The notes under the pieces: generated by a model
What the model saw: only the letters and a program-made list of their open reading frames with translations
Told to the model about the DNA's origin: nothing
Databases searched by the model: none
Program-made: the position numbers and the translations under genes
Origin: Aristolochia californica
Lineage: Eukaryota; Streptophyta; Magnoliopsida; Piperales; Aristolochiaceae
Direction of reading: 5' to 3'
Assembly (NCBI GenBank): GCA_029961685.1
Contig: JARWKL010000015.1
Coordinates: forward strand, 11,716,801-11,780,800
DNA: 64,000 nt
In this document: positions 1 to 13,100 of the stretch, piece after piece
Numbering within the stretch: the stretch's first letter is position 1
How the letters are laid out: every line of letters starts with the position of its first letter

Positions 1-1350
1 TCATTTTTAGTGCGTGAAATAATTTTCTATTTATTATTATAGTTTTCAATTTTTTTTTTGCAAACATGAACTCTAAAATTTTCATTTTGTTGCGATCTTT
101 TATCTTTTTTGTTTACGAGGAAAAATGGGAGAGTGAAAACTCAAGTTTGGATCTGAAAAAAAAAATTGAAATGCACAAATGCCGACAGATAATTCCGAAA
201 GGTATCTGTGATTTTTAAGGATAGGCAAAAAGTGGGTTGTTTGGCTCTGGTAAATATCCAACCACTTGAGAATTTAACTGTTTCTATTCCCCCCTAATTT
301 TTGGATCTGAAGGCCACTTGCATCCTCAACATGCTTGTGGCATGCATATCGACCACACTTAAAACATGTGAGTATCAGTTAGAGGTCTATTTCCTCTAAA
401 ATTCCGCCAAGCTATTATTAGGGGGTTGTACTAGTGGAATTTCCCAAACATAGATTTTGGAGCTCATTTTTAGTGCCTGAAATAATTTTTTATTTATTAT
501 TATAGTTTTCTATTTTTTTTTTGCACACATGAACTCTTAAATTTTCATTTTGTTGCGATCATATATCTTTTTTGTTTACGAGGAAAAATAGGAGAGTGAA
601 AACTCAAGTTTGGATCTGAAAAAAAAAAAAATTGAAATGCACAAATGCTGAGAGAGATAATTCCGAAAAGCATCTGTGATTTTAAGGATAGGCAAAAAGT
701 GGGTTGTTTGGCTCTGGTAAATATCCAACCACTTGAGAATTTAAATATTTCTACACCCTCCTTACTTTTGGATCTGACGGCCACTTGCATCCTCAACATG
801 CTTGTAGCATGCATATCCTCCACACTTAAAACATGTTAGGATCAGTTAGAGGTCTCTTTCCTATAAAATTCCACCAAGCTATTATTAGGGGGTTGTACTA
901 GTGGAATTTCCGAAAAATGGATTTTGGAGCTCATTTTTAGTGCGTGAAATAATTTTCTATTTATTATTATAGTTTTCAAAATTTTTTTTTGCACACATGA
1001 ACTCTGAAATTTTCATTTTGTTGCGATCTTATATCTTTTTTGTTTACGAGGAAAAATGGGAGATTGAAAATTCAAGTTTGGATCTGAAAAAAAAAAATTT
1101 GAAATGCACAAATGCTGAGAGAGATTATTCCGAAAAGTATCTGTGATTTTTAAGGATAGGCAAAAAGTGGGTTGTTTGGCTCTGGTAAATATCCAACCAC
1201 TTGAGAATTTAACTTTTTCTACTCCCCCCTAATTTTTGGATCTGAAGGCCACTTGCATCCTCAAAATGCTTGTTGCATGCATATCCACCACACTTAAAAC
1301 ATGTTAGGATCAGTTAGAGGTCTCTTTCCTATAAAATTCGACCAAGCTAT
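1..1350. repeat. Block duplication, copy 1 (offset 4950 to 4951-6300)
   Basis: Bases 1-1350 match 4951-6300 almost perfectly, including rare variants such as GCAAACATG, GCCGACAGAT, ATAGATTTTGG and an AGCATGCATATCCTCC unit. The few differences seen include positions 270 (G against T) and 340 (G against C at 6290). The copy therefore looks much younger than the monomers themselves. The left boundary lies outside the window. Confidence 0.9.
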
Positions 1351-1687
1351 TATTAGGGGGTTGTACTAGTGGAATTTCCGAAAAATGGATTTTGGAGCTC
1401 ATTTTTAGTGCGTGAAATAATTTTCTATTTATTATTATAGTTTTCAAAATTTTTTTTTGCACACATGAACTCTGAAATTTTCATTTTGTTGCGATCTTAT
1501 ATCTTTTTTGTTTACGAGGAAAAATGGGAGAGTGAAAACTCAAGATTGGATCTAAAAAAAAAAAAATTGAAATGCACAAATGCTGAGAGAGATAATTCCG
1601 ATAAGCATCTGTCATTTTTAAGGATAGGCAAAAAGTGGGTTGTTTGGCTCTGGTAAATATCCAACCACTTGAGAATTTAACTTTTTC

Positions 1688-1710
1688 TAGGGTTTAGGGT
1701 TTAGGGTTTA
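1688..1710 (+). repeat. Interstitial telomeric tract, TAGGGTT x3
   Basis: Three perfect TAGGGTT units plus TA lie between CTTTTTC of one monomer and TAGTTTTCAA of the next. Compared with an intact unit, about 220 bp from the C-tract to the A+T-only stretch is missing, giving a net loss of roughly 196 bp. The left edge overlaps CTA and the right edge TTATAG of the monomer, so both joins have short homology to the repeat. TTTAGGG is the standard plant telomere unit. The tract looks like repair filler or a healed break, not a chromosome end, since satellite continues on both sides. Confidence 0.95.
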
Positions 1711-1712
1711 TA

Positions 1713-2380
1713 GTTTTCAAATTTTTTTTTGCACACATGATCACTAAAATTTTCATTTTTTTGCGATCTTATATCTTTTTTGTTTACGAGGAAAAATGGG
1801 AGAGAGAAAACTTAAGTTTGGATCTGAGAAAAAAAAATTTGAAATGCACAAATGCTGGGAGAGATAATTCCGTAAAGCATCTGTGATTTTTAGGGATAGG
1901 CAAAAAGTGGGTTGTTTGGCTCTGGTAAATATCCAACCACTTGAGAATTTAACTTTTTCTACTCCCTCCATATTTTTGGATCTACCGGCCACTTGCATCC
2001 TCAACATGTTTGTGGCATGCATATCTACCACACTTAAAACATGTTAGGATCAGTTAGAGGTCTCTTTCCTATAAAATTCCACCAAGCTATTATTAGGGGG
2101 TTGTACTAGTGGAATTTTCCAAACATGGATTTTGGAGCTCATTTTTAGTGCGCGAAATACTTTTTTATTTATTATTATAGGTTTCAAATTTTTTTTTTGC
2201 ACACATTAACTCTAAAATTTTCATTTTGTTGCAATCTTATATCTTTTTTTTTTACGAGGAAAAATGGGAGAGTGAAAACACAAGTTTGGATCTGAAAAAA
2301 AAAAAAATTGAAATGCACAAATGCTGAGAGGGATAATTCCGAAAAGCATCTGTGATTTTTAAGGATAAGCAAAAAGTGGG
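1713..2380. repeat. Dimer-spaced duplication, copy 1 (offset 936)
   Basis: Begins at the telomeric seam and matches 2649-3316, sharing CACATGATCAC, AGAGAGAAAACTTAAG, CTGGGAGAG, GATCTACCGG and GCGCGAAATAC. An offset of 936 bp equals two monomers. A minor difference is ACATGTTTGTGGC here against ACATGCTTGTGGC in the partner. Confidence 0.85.
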
Positions 2381-2648
2381 TTGTTTGGCTCAGGTAAATA
2401 TCCAACCACTTGTGAATTTAACTTTTTCTACTCCCTTCTTATTTTTGGATCTAACGGCCACTTGCATCCTCAACATGCTTGTGGCATGCATATCCACCAC
2501 ACTTAAAACATGTTAGGATCAGTTAGAGTTCTCTTTCCTATAAAATTCCACCAAGTTATTATTAGGGGGTTGTACTAGTGGAATTTCCCAAACATGGATT
2601 TTGGAGCTCATTTTTAGTGCGTGAAATGATATTTTATTTATTATTATA

Positions 2649-3316
2649 GTTTTCAAATTTTTTTTTGCACACATGATCACTAAAATTTTCATTTTTTTGC
2701 GATCTTATATCTTTTTTGTTTACGAGGAAAAATGGGAGAGAGAAAACTTAAGTTTGGATCTGAGAAAAAAAAATTTGAAATGCACAAATGCTGGGAGAGA
2801 TAATTCCGTAAAGCATCTGTGATTTTTAGGGATAGGCAAAAAGTGGGTTGTTTGGCTCTGGTAAATATCCAACCACTTGAGAATTTAACTTTTTCTACTC
2901 CCTCCATATTTTTGGATCTACCGGCCACTTGCATCCTCAACATGCTTGTGGCATGCATATCCACCACACTTAAAACATGTTAGGATCAGTTAGAGGTCTC
3001 TTTCCTATAAAATTCCACCAAGCTATTATTAGGGGGTTGTACTAGTGGAATTTTCCAAACATGGATTTTGGAGCTCATTTTTAGTGCGCGAAATACTTTT
3101 TTATTTATTATTATAGTTTTCAAATTTTTTTTTTGCACACATTAACTCTAAAATTTTCATTTTGTTGCAATCTTATATCTTTTTTTTTTACGAGGAAAAA
3201 TGGGAGAGTGAAAACACAAGTTTGGATCTGAAAAAAAAAAAAAAATTGAAATGCACAAATGCTGAGAGAGATAATTCCGAAAAGCATCTGTGATTTTTAA
3301 GGATAGGCAAAAAGTG
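2649..3316. repeat. Dimer-spaced duplication, copy 2
   Basis: Partner of 1713-2380 at a 936-bp offset. The same block recurs a third time near 6390-7060. Confidence 0.85.
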
Positions 3317-4812
3317 GGTTGTTTGGCTCTGGTAAATATCCAACCACTTGAGAATTTAAATATTTCTACTCCCTCCTTATTTTTGGATCTGACGGCCACT
3401 TGCATCCTCAACATGCTTGTAGCATGCATATCCTCCACACTTAAAACATGTTAGGATCAGTTTGAGGTCTCTTTCCTATAAAATTCCACCAAGCTATTAT
3501 TAGGGGGTTGTACTAGTGGAATTTCCCAAAAATGGATTTTGGAGCTCATTTTTAGTGCACGAAATAATTTTCTATTTATTATAATAGTTTTCGAAAAAAA
3601 AATTTTGCACACATGAACTCTGAAATTTTCATTTTGTTGCGATCTTATATCTTTTTTGTTTACGAGGAAAAATGGGAGATTGAAAATTCAAGTTTGGATC
3701 TGAAAAAAAAAAATTTGAAATGCACAAATGCTGAGAGAGATAATTCCGAAAAGTATCTGTGATTTTTAAGGATAAGCAAAAAGTGGGTTGTTTGGCTCTG
3801 GTAAATATCCAACCACTCGAGAATTTAACTTTTTCTACACCTCTCTAATTTTTGGATCTGAAGGCCACTTGCATTCCAAACATGCTTGTGGCATGCATAT
3901 CCACCACACTTAAAACATGTTAGGATCAGTTAGAGGTCTCTATCCTATAAAATTCCACCAAGCTATTATTAGGGGGTTGTACTAGTGGATTTTCCCAAAC
4001 ATGGATTTTGGAGCTCATTTTTAGTGCGTGATATAATTTTCTATTTATTCTTATAGTTTTCAAAAAAAATTTTGCACACTTGAACTCAAAAATTTTCATT
4101 TTGTTGCGATCTTATATCTTTTTTGTTTACGAGGAAAAATGGGAGAGTGAAAACTCCGGTTTGGATCTGAAAAAAAAATTTGAAGTGCACAAATGCTGAG
4201 AGAGATAATTCCGAAAAGCATCTGTGATTTTTAAGGATAGGCAAAAATGTGTTGTTTGGCTCGTGTAAATATCCAACCACTTGAGAATTTAACTTTTTCT
4301 ACTCCCCTCTAATTTTTGGATCTGAAGGCCACTTGCATCCTCATCATGTTTGTCGCATGCATATCCACCACACTTAAAACATGTTGGGATCAGTTAGAGG
4401 TCTCTTTCCTATAAAATTCCACCAAGCTATTATTAGGGGGTTGTACTAGTGAATTTCCCAAACATGGATTTGGAACTCATTTTTAGTGCGTGAAATAATT
4501 TTCTTTTTATTATTATAGTTTTCAAATTTTTTTTTCGCACACTTGTACTCTGAAATTTTCATTTGGTTGCGATCTTATATCTTTTTTGTTTACGAGAAAA
4601 AATGGGAGAGTTAAAACTGAAGTTTGGATCTAAAAAAAAAACATTTGAAATGCACAAAAGCTTAGAGAGATAATTCCGAAAAGCATATGTGATTTTTAAG
4701 GATAGGCAAAAAGTGGGTTGTTTGGCTATGGTAAATATCCAACCACTTGAGAATTTAACTTTTTCTACTCCCCCCTAATTTTTGGATCTGAGGGCCACTT
4801 GCATCCTGAACA

Positions 4813-4924
4813 TGTTTGTGGCATGCATATCCACCACACTTAAAACATATTAGGATCAGTTAGAGGTCTCTTTCCTGCTTGTGGCAAGCATATCCACCAC
4901 ACTTAAAACATGTTGTACTAGTGG
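4813..4924 (+). repeat. Scrambled monomer with a re-copied 38-bp piece
   Basis: After TCTCTTTCCT (ending 4876) the normal ATAAAATTCC...GGGGGTT is absent. In its place 4877-4914 repeats the hairpin-to-ACATGTT segment already present just upstream, then resumes at GTACTAGTGG. The right join shares GTT with the normal GGTTGTAC. The repeated piece has GCTTGTGGCAAGC whereas the upstream one has GTTTGTGGCATGC, so it was not copied exactly from its neighbour, or has since changed. Confidence 0.9.
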
Positions 4925-4950
4925 AATTTCCCAAACATGGATTTTGGAGC

Positions 4951-6300
4951 TCATTTTTAGTGCGTGAAATAATTTTCTATTTATTATTATAGTTTTCAAT
5001 TTTTTTTTTGCAAACATGAACTCTAAAATTTTCATTTTGTTGCGATCTTTTATCTTTTTTGTTTACGAGGAAAAATGGGAGAGTGAAAACTCAAGTTTGG
5101 ATCTGAAAAAAAAAATTGAAATGCACAAATGCCGACAGATAATTCCGAAAGGTATCTGTGATTTTTAAGGATAGGCAAAAAGTGGGTTGTTTGGCTCTGG
5201 TAAATATCCAACCACTTGAGAATTTAACTTTTTCTATTCCCCCCTAATTTTTGGATCTGAAGGCCACTTGCATCCTCAACATGCTTGTGGCATGCATATC
5301 GACCACACTTAAAACATGTTAGTATCAGTTAGAGGTCTATTTCCTCTAAAATTCCGCCAAGCTATTATTAGGGGGTTGTACTAGTGGAATTTCCCAAACA
5401 TAGATTTTGGAGCTCATTTTTAGTGCCTGAAATAATTTTTTATTTATTATTATAGTTTTCTATTTTTTTTTTGCACACATGAACTCTTAAATTTTCATTT
5501 TGTTGCGATCATATATCTTTTTTGTTTACGAGGAAAAATAGGAGAGTGAAAACTCAAGTTTGGATCTGAAAAAAAAAAAAATTGAAATGCACAAATGCTG
5601 AGAGAGATAATTCCGAAAAGCATCTGTGATTTTAAGGATAGGCAAAAAGTGGGTTGTTTGGCTCTGGTAAATATCCAACCACTTGAGAATTTAAATATTT
5701 CTACACCCTCCTTACTTTTGGATCTGACGGCCACTTGCATCCTCAACATGCTTGTAGCATGCATATCCTCCACACTTAAAACATGTTAGGATCAGTTAGA
5801 GGTCTCTTTCCTATAAAATTCCACCAAGCTATTATTAGGGGGTTGTACTAGTGGAATTTCCGAAAAATGGATTTTGGAGCTCATTTTTAGTGCGTGAAAT
5901 AATTTTCTATTTATTATTATAGTTTTCAAAATTTTTTTTTGCACACATGAACTCTGAAATTTTCATTTTGTTGCGATCTTATATCTTTTTTGTTTACGAG
6001 GAAAAATGGGAGATTGAAAATTCAAGTTTGGATCTGAAAAAAAAAAATTTGAAATGCACAAATGCTGAGAGAGATTATTCCGAAAAGTATCTGTGATTTT
6101 TAAGGATAGGCAAAAAGTGGGTTGTTTGGCTCTGGTAAATATCCAACCACTTGAGAATTTAACTTTTTCTACTCCCCCCTAATTTTTGGATCTGAAGGCC
6201 ACTTGCATCCTCAAAATGCTTGTTGCATGCATATCCACCACACTTAAAACATGTTAGGATCAGTTAGAGGTCTCTTTCCTATAAAATTCCACCAAGCTAT
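4951..6300. repeat. Block duplication, copy 2 (partner of 1-1350)
   Basis: Near-identical to 1-1350. The match stops between about 6290 and 6330; beyond that the sequence follows 2555-3400 instead, at an offset of 3741 bp. Confidence 0.9.
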
Positions 6301-7150
6301 TATTAGGGGGTTGTACTAGTGGAATTTCCCAAACATGGATTTTGGAGCTCATTTTTAGTGCGTGAAATGATATTTTATTTATTATTATAGTTTTCAAATT
6401 TTTTTTTGCACACATGATCACTAAAATTTTCATTTTTTTGCGATCTTATATCTTTTTTGTTTATGAGGAAAAATGGGAGAGAGAAAACTAAAGTTTGGAT
6501 CTGAGAAAAAAAAATTTGAAATGCACAAATGCTGGGAGAGATAATTCCGAAAAGCATCTGTGATTTTTAGGGATAGGCAAAAAGTAGGTTGTTTGGCTCT
6601 GGTAAATATCCAACCACTTGAGAATTTAACTTTTTCTACTCCCTCCATATTTTTGGATCTACCGGCCAGTTGCATCCTCAACATGCTTGTGGCATGCATA
6701 TCCACCACACTTAAAACATGTTAGGATCAGTTAGAGGTCTCTTTCCTATAAAATTCCACCAAGCTATTATTAGGGGGTTGTACTAGTGGAATTTCCCAAA
6801 CATGGATTTTGGAGCTCATTTTTAGTGCGCGAAATACTTTTTTATTTATTATTATAGTTTTCAAATTTTTTTTTTGCACACATTAACTCTAAAATTTTCA
6901 TTTTGTTGCGATCTTATATCTTTTTTTTTTTACGAGGAAAAAAGGGAGAGTGAAAACACAAGTTTGGATCTGAAAAAAAAAAAAAATTGAAATGCACAAA
7001 TGCTGAGAGAGATAATTCCGAAAAGCATCTGTGATTTTTAAGGATAGGCAAAAAGTGGGTTGTTTGGCTCTGGTAAATATCCAACCACTTGAGAATTTAA
7101 CTTTTTCTACTCCCTCCTTATTTTTGGATCTAACGGCCACTTACATCCTC
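6300..7150. repeat. Third copy of the GATCAC-type dimer (offset 3741)
   Basis: Matches about 2560-3410, including GTGAAATGATATTTTATT and CACATGATCAC, with a few more differences than the 4950-bp pair (for example TTTATGAGG and GCCAGTTGC). With 4951-6300 it forms a composite copy lacking the 1350-2560 stretch that carries the telomeric seam. Confidence 0.85.
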
Positions 7151-10100
7151 AACATGCTTGTGGTATGCATATCCACCACACTTAAAACATGTTAGGATCA
7201 GTTAGAGGTCTCTTTCCTATAAAATTCCACCAAGCTATTATTAGGGGGTTGTACTAGTGGAATTTCCCAAACATGGATTTTGGAGCTCATTTTTAGTGCG
7301 TGAAATAATTTTCAATTTATTATTATAGTTTAAAATTTTTTTTTTGCACACATGAACTCTAAAATTTTCATTTTGTTGCGATCTTATATCTTTTTTGTTT
7401 ATGAGGAAAAATGGGAGAGTGAAAACACAAGTTTGGATCGGAAAAAAAAAATTGAAATGCACAGATGCTGAGAGAGATAATTCTGAAAGGTATCTGTGAT
7501 TTTTAAGGATAGGCAAAAAGTGGGTTGTTTGGCTCTGGTAAATATCCAACCACTTGAGAATTTTACTTTTTCTATTCCCCCCTAATTTTTGGATCTGAAG
7601 GCCACTTGCATCCTCAACATGCTTGTGGCATGCATATCCACCACACTTAATGCATGTTAGGATCAGTTAGAGGTCTCTTCCCTATCAAATTCCACCAAGC
7701 AATTATTAGGGGGTTGTACTAGTGGAATTTCCCAAACATGGATTTTGGAGCTCATTTTTAGTGCGTGAAATAATTTTCTATTTAGTATTATAGTTTTCAA
7801 TTTTTTTTTTGCTCACATGAACTCTAAAATTTTCATTTTGTTGCGATCTTATATCTTTTTTGTTTTCGAGGAAAAACGGGGGAGTGAAAATTCAAGTTTG
7901 GATCTGAAAAAAAAATTTGAAATGCACAAATGCTGAGAGAGATAATTCCGAAAGGTATCTGTGATTTTTAAGGATAGGCAAAAAGTGGGTTGTTTGGCTC
8001 TGGTAAATATCCAACCACTTGAGAATTTTACTTTTTCTATTCCCCCCTAATTTTTGGATCTGAAGGCCACTTGCATCCTCAACATGCTTGTGGCATGCAT
8101 ATCCACCACACTTAAAACATGTTAGGATCAGTTAGAGGTCTCTTTCCTATAAAATTCCAGCAAGCTATTATTAGGGGGTTGTACTAGTGGAATTTCCTAA
8201 ACATGGATTTTGGAGCTCATTTTTAGTGCGTGAAATACTTTTTTATTTATTATTATAGTTTTCAAATTTTTTCTTTTGCACACTTTAACTCTAAAATTTT
8301 CATTTCATTGCGATCTTATATCTTTTTTGTTTACGAGGAAAAATGGAAGAGTGAAAACTCAAATTTGGATCTGAGGAAAAAAAAATTTCAAATGCACAAA
8401 TGCTGAGAGAGATAATTCCGAAAAGCATCTGTGATTTTTAAGGATAGGCAAAAAGTGGGTTGTTTGGCTCTGGTAAATATTCAACCACTTGAGAATTTAA
8501 CTTTTTCTACTCCCTCCTTATTTTTGGATCTACCGGCCACTTGCATCCTCAACATGCTTGTGGCATGCATATCCACCACACTTAAAACATGTTAGGATCA
8601 GTTAGAGGTCTCTTTCCTATAAAATTCCACCAAACTATTATTAGGGGGTTGTACTAGTGGAATTTCCCAAACATGGATTTTGGAGCTCATTTTTAGTGCG
8701 TGAAAAAATTTAGTATTTATTATTATAGTTTTCAAATTTTTTTTTTGCACACATGAACTCTAAAATGTTCATTTTGTTGCGATCTTATATCTTTTTTGTT
8801 TACGAGGAAAAATGGGAGAGTGAAAACTCAAGTTTGGATCGGAAAAAAAAAATTGAAATGCACAAATGCTGAGAGAGATAATTCCGCAAGGTATCTGTGA
8901 TTTTTAAGGATAGGCAAAAAGTGGGTTGTTTGGCTCTGGTAAATATCCAACCACTTGAGAATTTAACTTTTTCTATTCCCCCCTAATTTTTGGATCTGAA
9001 GGCCACTTGCATCCTCAACATGCTTGTGGCATGCATATCCACCACACTTAAAACATGTTAGGATCAGTTAGAGGTCTCTTTCCTATAAAATTCCACCAAG
9101 CTATTATTAGGGGGTTGTACTAGTGGAATTTCCCAAACATGGATTTTGGAGGTCATTTTTAGTGCGTGAAATGATTTTTTATTTATTATTATAGTTTTGA
9201 AATTTTTTTTTTGCACACATGAACTCTAAAATTTTCATTTTGTTGCGATCTTATATCTTTTTTGTTTACGAGGGAAAATGGGAGAGAGAAAAGTCAAGTT
9301 TGGATCTGAAAAAAAAAAATTTGAAAAAGCACAAATGCTGAGAGAGATAATTCCGAAAAGCATCTCTGATTTTTAAGGATAGGAAAAAAGTGGGTTGTTT
9401 GGCTCTGGTAAATATCCAACCACTTGAGAATTTAACTTTTTCTACTCCCACCTTATTTTTGGAACTAACGGCCACATGCATCCTCAACATGCTTGTGGCA
9501 TGCATATCTACCACACTTAAAACATGTTAGGATCAGTTAGAGGTCTCTTTCCTATAGAATTCCACCAAGCTATTATTAGGGGGTTGTACTAGTGGAATTT
9601 CCCAAACATGGATTTTGGAGCTCATTGTTAGTGCGTGAAAAAAATTTTTATATATTATTATAGTTTTCAAATTTTTTTTTTGCACACATTTACTCTAAAA
9701 TTTTCATTTTGTTGCGATCTTATATGTTTTTTGTTTTGGAGGAAAAATGGGATAGTGAAAACTCAAGTTTGGATCTGAAAAAAAAAAAATTGAAATGCAC
9801 AAATGCTAAGAGAGATAATTCCAAAAAGCATCTGTGATTTTTAAGGATAAGCAAAAAGTGGGTTGTTTGGCTCAGGTAAATATCCAACCACTTGTGAATT
9901 TAACTTTTTCTACTCCCTTCTTATTTTTGGATCTAACGGCCACTTGCATCCTCAACATGCTTGTGGCATGCATATCCACCACACTTAAAACATGTTAGGA
10001 TCAGTTAGAGGTCTCTTTACTATAAAATTCCACCAAGCTATTATTAGGGGGTTGTACTAGTGGAATTACCCAAACATGAATTTTGGAGCTCATTTTTAGT

Positions 10101-13100
10101 GCGTGAAATAATTTTTTATTTATTATTATAGTTTTGAAATTTTTTTTTGCACACATGAACTCTAAAATTTTTATTTTGTTGCGATCTTTTATCTTTTTTG
10201 TTTACGAGGAAAAATGGGAGAGAGAAAACTCATGTTTGGATCTCAAAAAAAAAAATTTGAAATGCACAAATGTTGAGAGAGATAATTCCGAAAAGTATCT
10301 GTGATTTTTAAGGATAGGCAAAACTTGAGTTGTTTGGCTCAGGTAAATATCCAACCACTTGAGAATTTAATTTTTTCTACTCCCTCCTTATTTTTGGATC
10401 TAACGGCCACTTCCATCCTCAACATGCTTGTGGCATGCATATCCACCACACTTAAAACATGTTAGGATCAGTTAGAGGTCTCTTTCCTATAAAATTCCAG
10501 CAAGCTATTATTAGGGGGTTGTACTAGTGGAATTTCCCCAACATGGATTTTGGAGCTCATTTTTAGGGCGTGAAATAATTTTTTATTTATCATTATAGTT
10601 TTCAAATTTTTTTTTCCACACATTAACTCTAAAATTTTCATTTTGTTGCGATCTTATATCTTTTTTGTTTACGAGGAAAAATGGGAGAGTGAAAACTCAA
10701 GTTTGGATCTGAAGAAAAAAAAATTTCAAATGCACAAATGCTAAGAGAGATAATTCCGAAAAGCATCTGTGATTTTTAAGGATAGGCAAAAAGTGGGTTG
10801 TTTGGCTCAGGTAAATATCCAACCACTTGAGAATTTAACTTTTTCTACTCCCTCCTTATTTTTGGATCTAACTGCCACTTGCATCCTCAACATGCTTGTG
10901 GCATGCATATCCACCACACTTAAAACATGTTAGGATCAGTTAGAGGTCTCTTTCCTATAAAATTCCACCAAGCTATTATTAGGGGGTTGTACTAGTGGAA
11001 TTTCCCAAACATGGATTTTGCAGCTCATTTTTAGTGCGTGAAATAATCATCTATTTATTATTATAGTTTTCAATTTTTTTTTTGCACACATGAACTCTAA
11101 AATTTTCATTTTGTTGCGATCTTATATCTTTTTTGTTTACGAGGAAAAATAGGAGAGTGAAAACTCAAGTTTGGATCGGAAAAAAAAATTTGAAATGCAC
11201 AAATGCTGAGAGAGATAATTCCGAAAGGTATCTGTGATTTTTAAGGATAGGCAAAAAGTGGGTAGTTTGGCTCTGGTAAATATCCAACCACTTGAGAATT
11301 TAACTTTTTCTATTCCCCCCAAATTTTTGGATCTGAAGGCCACTTGCTTCCTCAACATGCTTGTGGCATGCATATCCACCACACTTAAAACATGTTAGGA
11401 TCAGTTAGAGGTCTCTTTCGTATATAATTCCACCAAGCTATTATTAGGGGGTTGTGCTAGTGGAATTTCCCAAACATGGATTTTGGAGCTCATTTTTAGT
11501 GCGTGAAATAATTTTCTATTTATTATTATAGTTTTCAATTTTTCTTTTCGCACACATGAACTCTAAAATTTTCATTTTTTAGCGATCTTTTATCTTTCTT
11601 CTTTACGAGGAAAAATGGGAGAGTGAAAACTCAAGTTTCGATCGAAAAAAAAAAAAATTTGAAATGCACAAATGCTGAGAGAGATAATTCCGAAAGGTAT
11701 CTGTGATTTTTAAGGATAGGCAAAAAGTGGGTTGTTTGGCTCTGGAAAATATCCAACCACTTGAGAATTTAACCTTTTCTATTCCCCCCTAATTTTTGGA
11801 TCTGAAGGCCATTTGCATCTTCAACATGCTTGTGGCATGCATATCCACCACACTTAAAACATGTTAGGATCAGTTAGAGGTCTCTTTCTTGTAAAATTCC
11901 ACCAAGCTTTTATTAGGGGGTTGTACTAGTGGAATTTCCCAAACATGGATTTTGGAGCTCATTTTTAGTGCGTGAAATAATTTTTTATTTATTATTATAG
12001 TTTTCAATTTTTTTTTTGCACACATGAACTCTAAAATTTTCATTTTGTTGCGATCTTATATCTTTTTTGTTTACGAGGAAAAATGGGAGATTGAAAATTC
12101 AAGTTTGGATCTGAAAAAAAAAATTTGAAATGCACAACTGCGGAGAGAGATAATTCCGAAAAGCATCGGTGATTTTTAAGGATAGGCAAAAAGTGGGTTG
12201 TTTGGCTCTGGTAATTATCCAACCACTTCAGAATTGTACTTTTTCTACGCCCCCCTAATTTTTTGATCTGAAGGCCACTTGCATCCTCAACATGCTTGTG
12301 GCATGCATATCCACCACACTTAAAACATGTTTGGATCAGTTAGAGGTCTCTTTCCTGTAAAATTGCACCAAGCTATTATTAGGGGGTCGTACTAGTGGAA
12401 TTTCCCAAACATGGATTTTGGAGCTAATTTTTAGTGCGTGAAATAGTTTTCTATTTATTATTATAGTTTTCAATTTTTTTTTTGCACACATGATGTCTAA
12501 AATTTTCGTTTTGTTGCGATCTTATATCTTTTTTGTTTACGTGGGAAAATGGGAGAGTTAAAAGTCAAGTTTGGATCTGAAAAAAAAAAATTTTAAATGG
12601 ACAAATGCTGAGAGAGATAATTCCGAAAAGCATCTGTGATTTTTAAGGATATGCAAAAAGTGGGTTGTTTGTCTCTGGTAAATATCCAACAACTTGAGAA
12701 TTTAACTTTTTCTACTCCCCCCTAATTTTTGGATCTGAGGGCCACTTGCATCCTCAACATGCTTGTGGCATGCATATCCACCACACTTAAAACATGTTAG
12801 GATCAGTTAGAGGTCTCTTTCCTATAATATTCCACCAAGCTATTATTAGGGGGTTGTACTAGTGGAATTTCCCAAACATGGATTTTGGATCTCATTTTTA
12901 GTGCGTGAAATAATTTTCTATTTATTATTGTAGTTTTCAAAATTTTTTTTTGCAAACATGAACTCTAAAATTTTCATTTTGTTGCGATCTTATATCTTTT
13001 TTGTTTACGAGTAAAAATGGGTGATTGAAAACTCACGTTTGGATCTGAAAAAAAAAAATTAAAATGCACTAATGCAGAGAGATATAATTCCGAAAAGCAT

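Noticed and set aside
1688..1710. True chromosome end
   Set aside because: Only three units are present, and satellite in the same orientation continues on both sides.
1..6300. Long terminal repeats of a retrotransposon (1-1350 and 4951-6300 as LTRs)
   Set aside because: The sequence between is the same satellite, with no primer-binding site, polypurine tract or gag-pol coding region.
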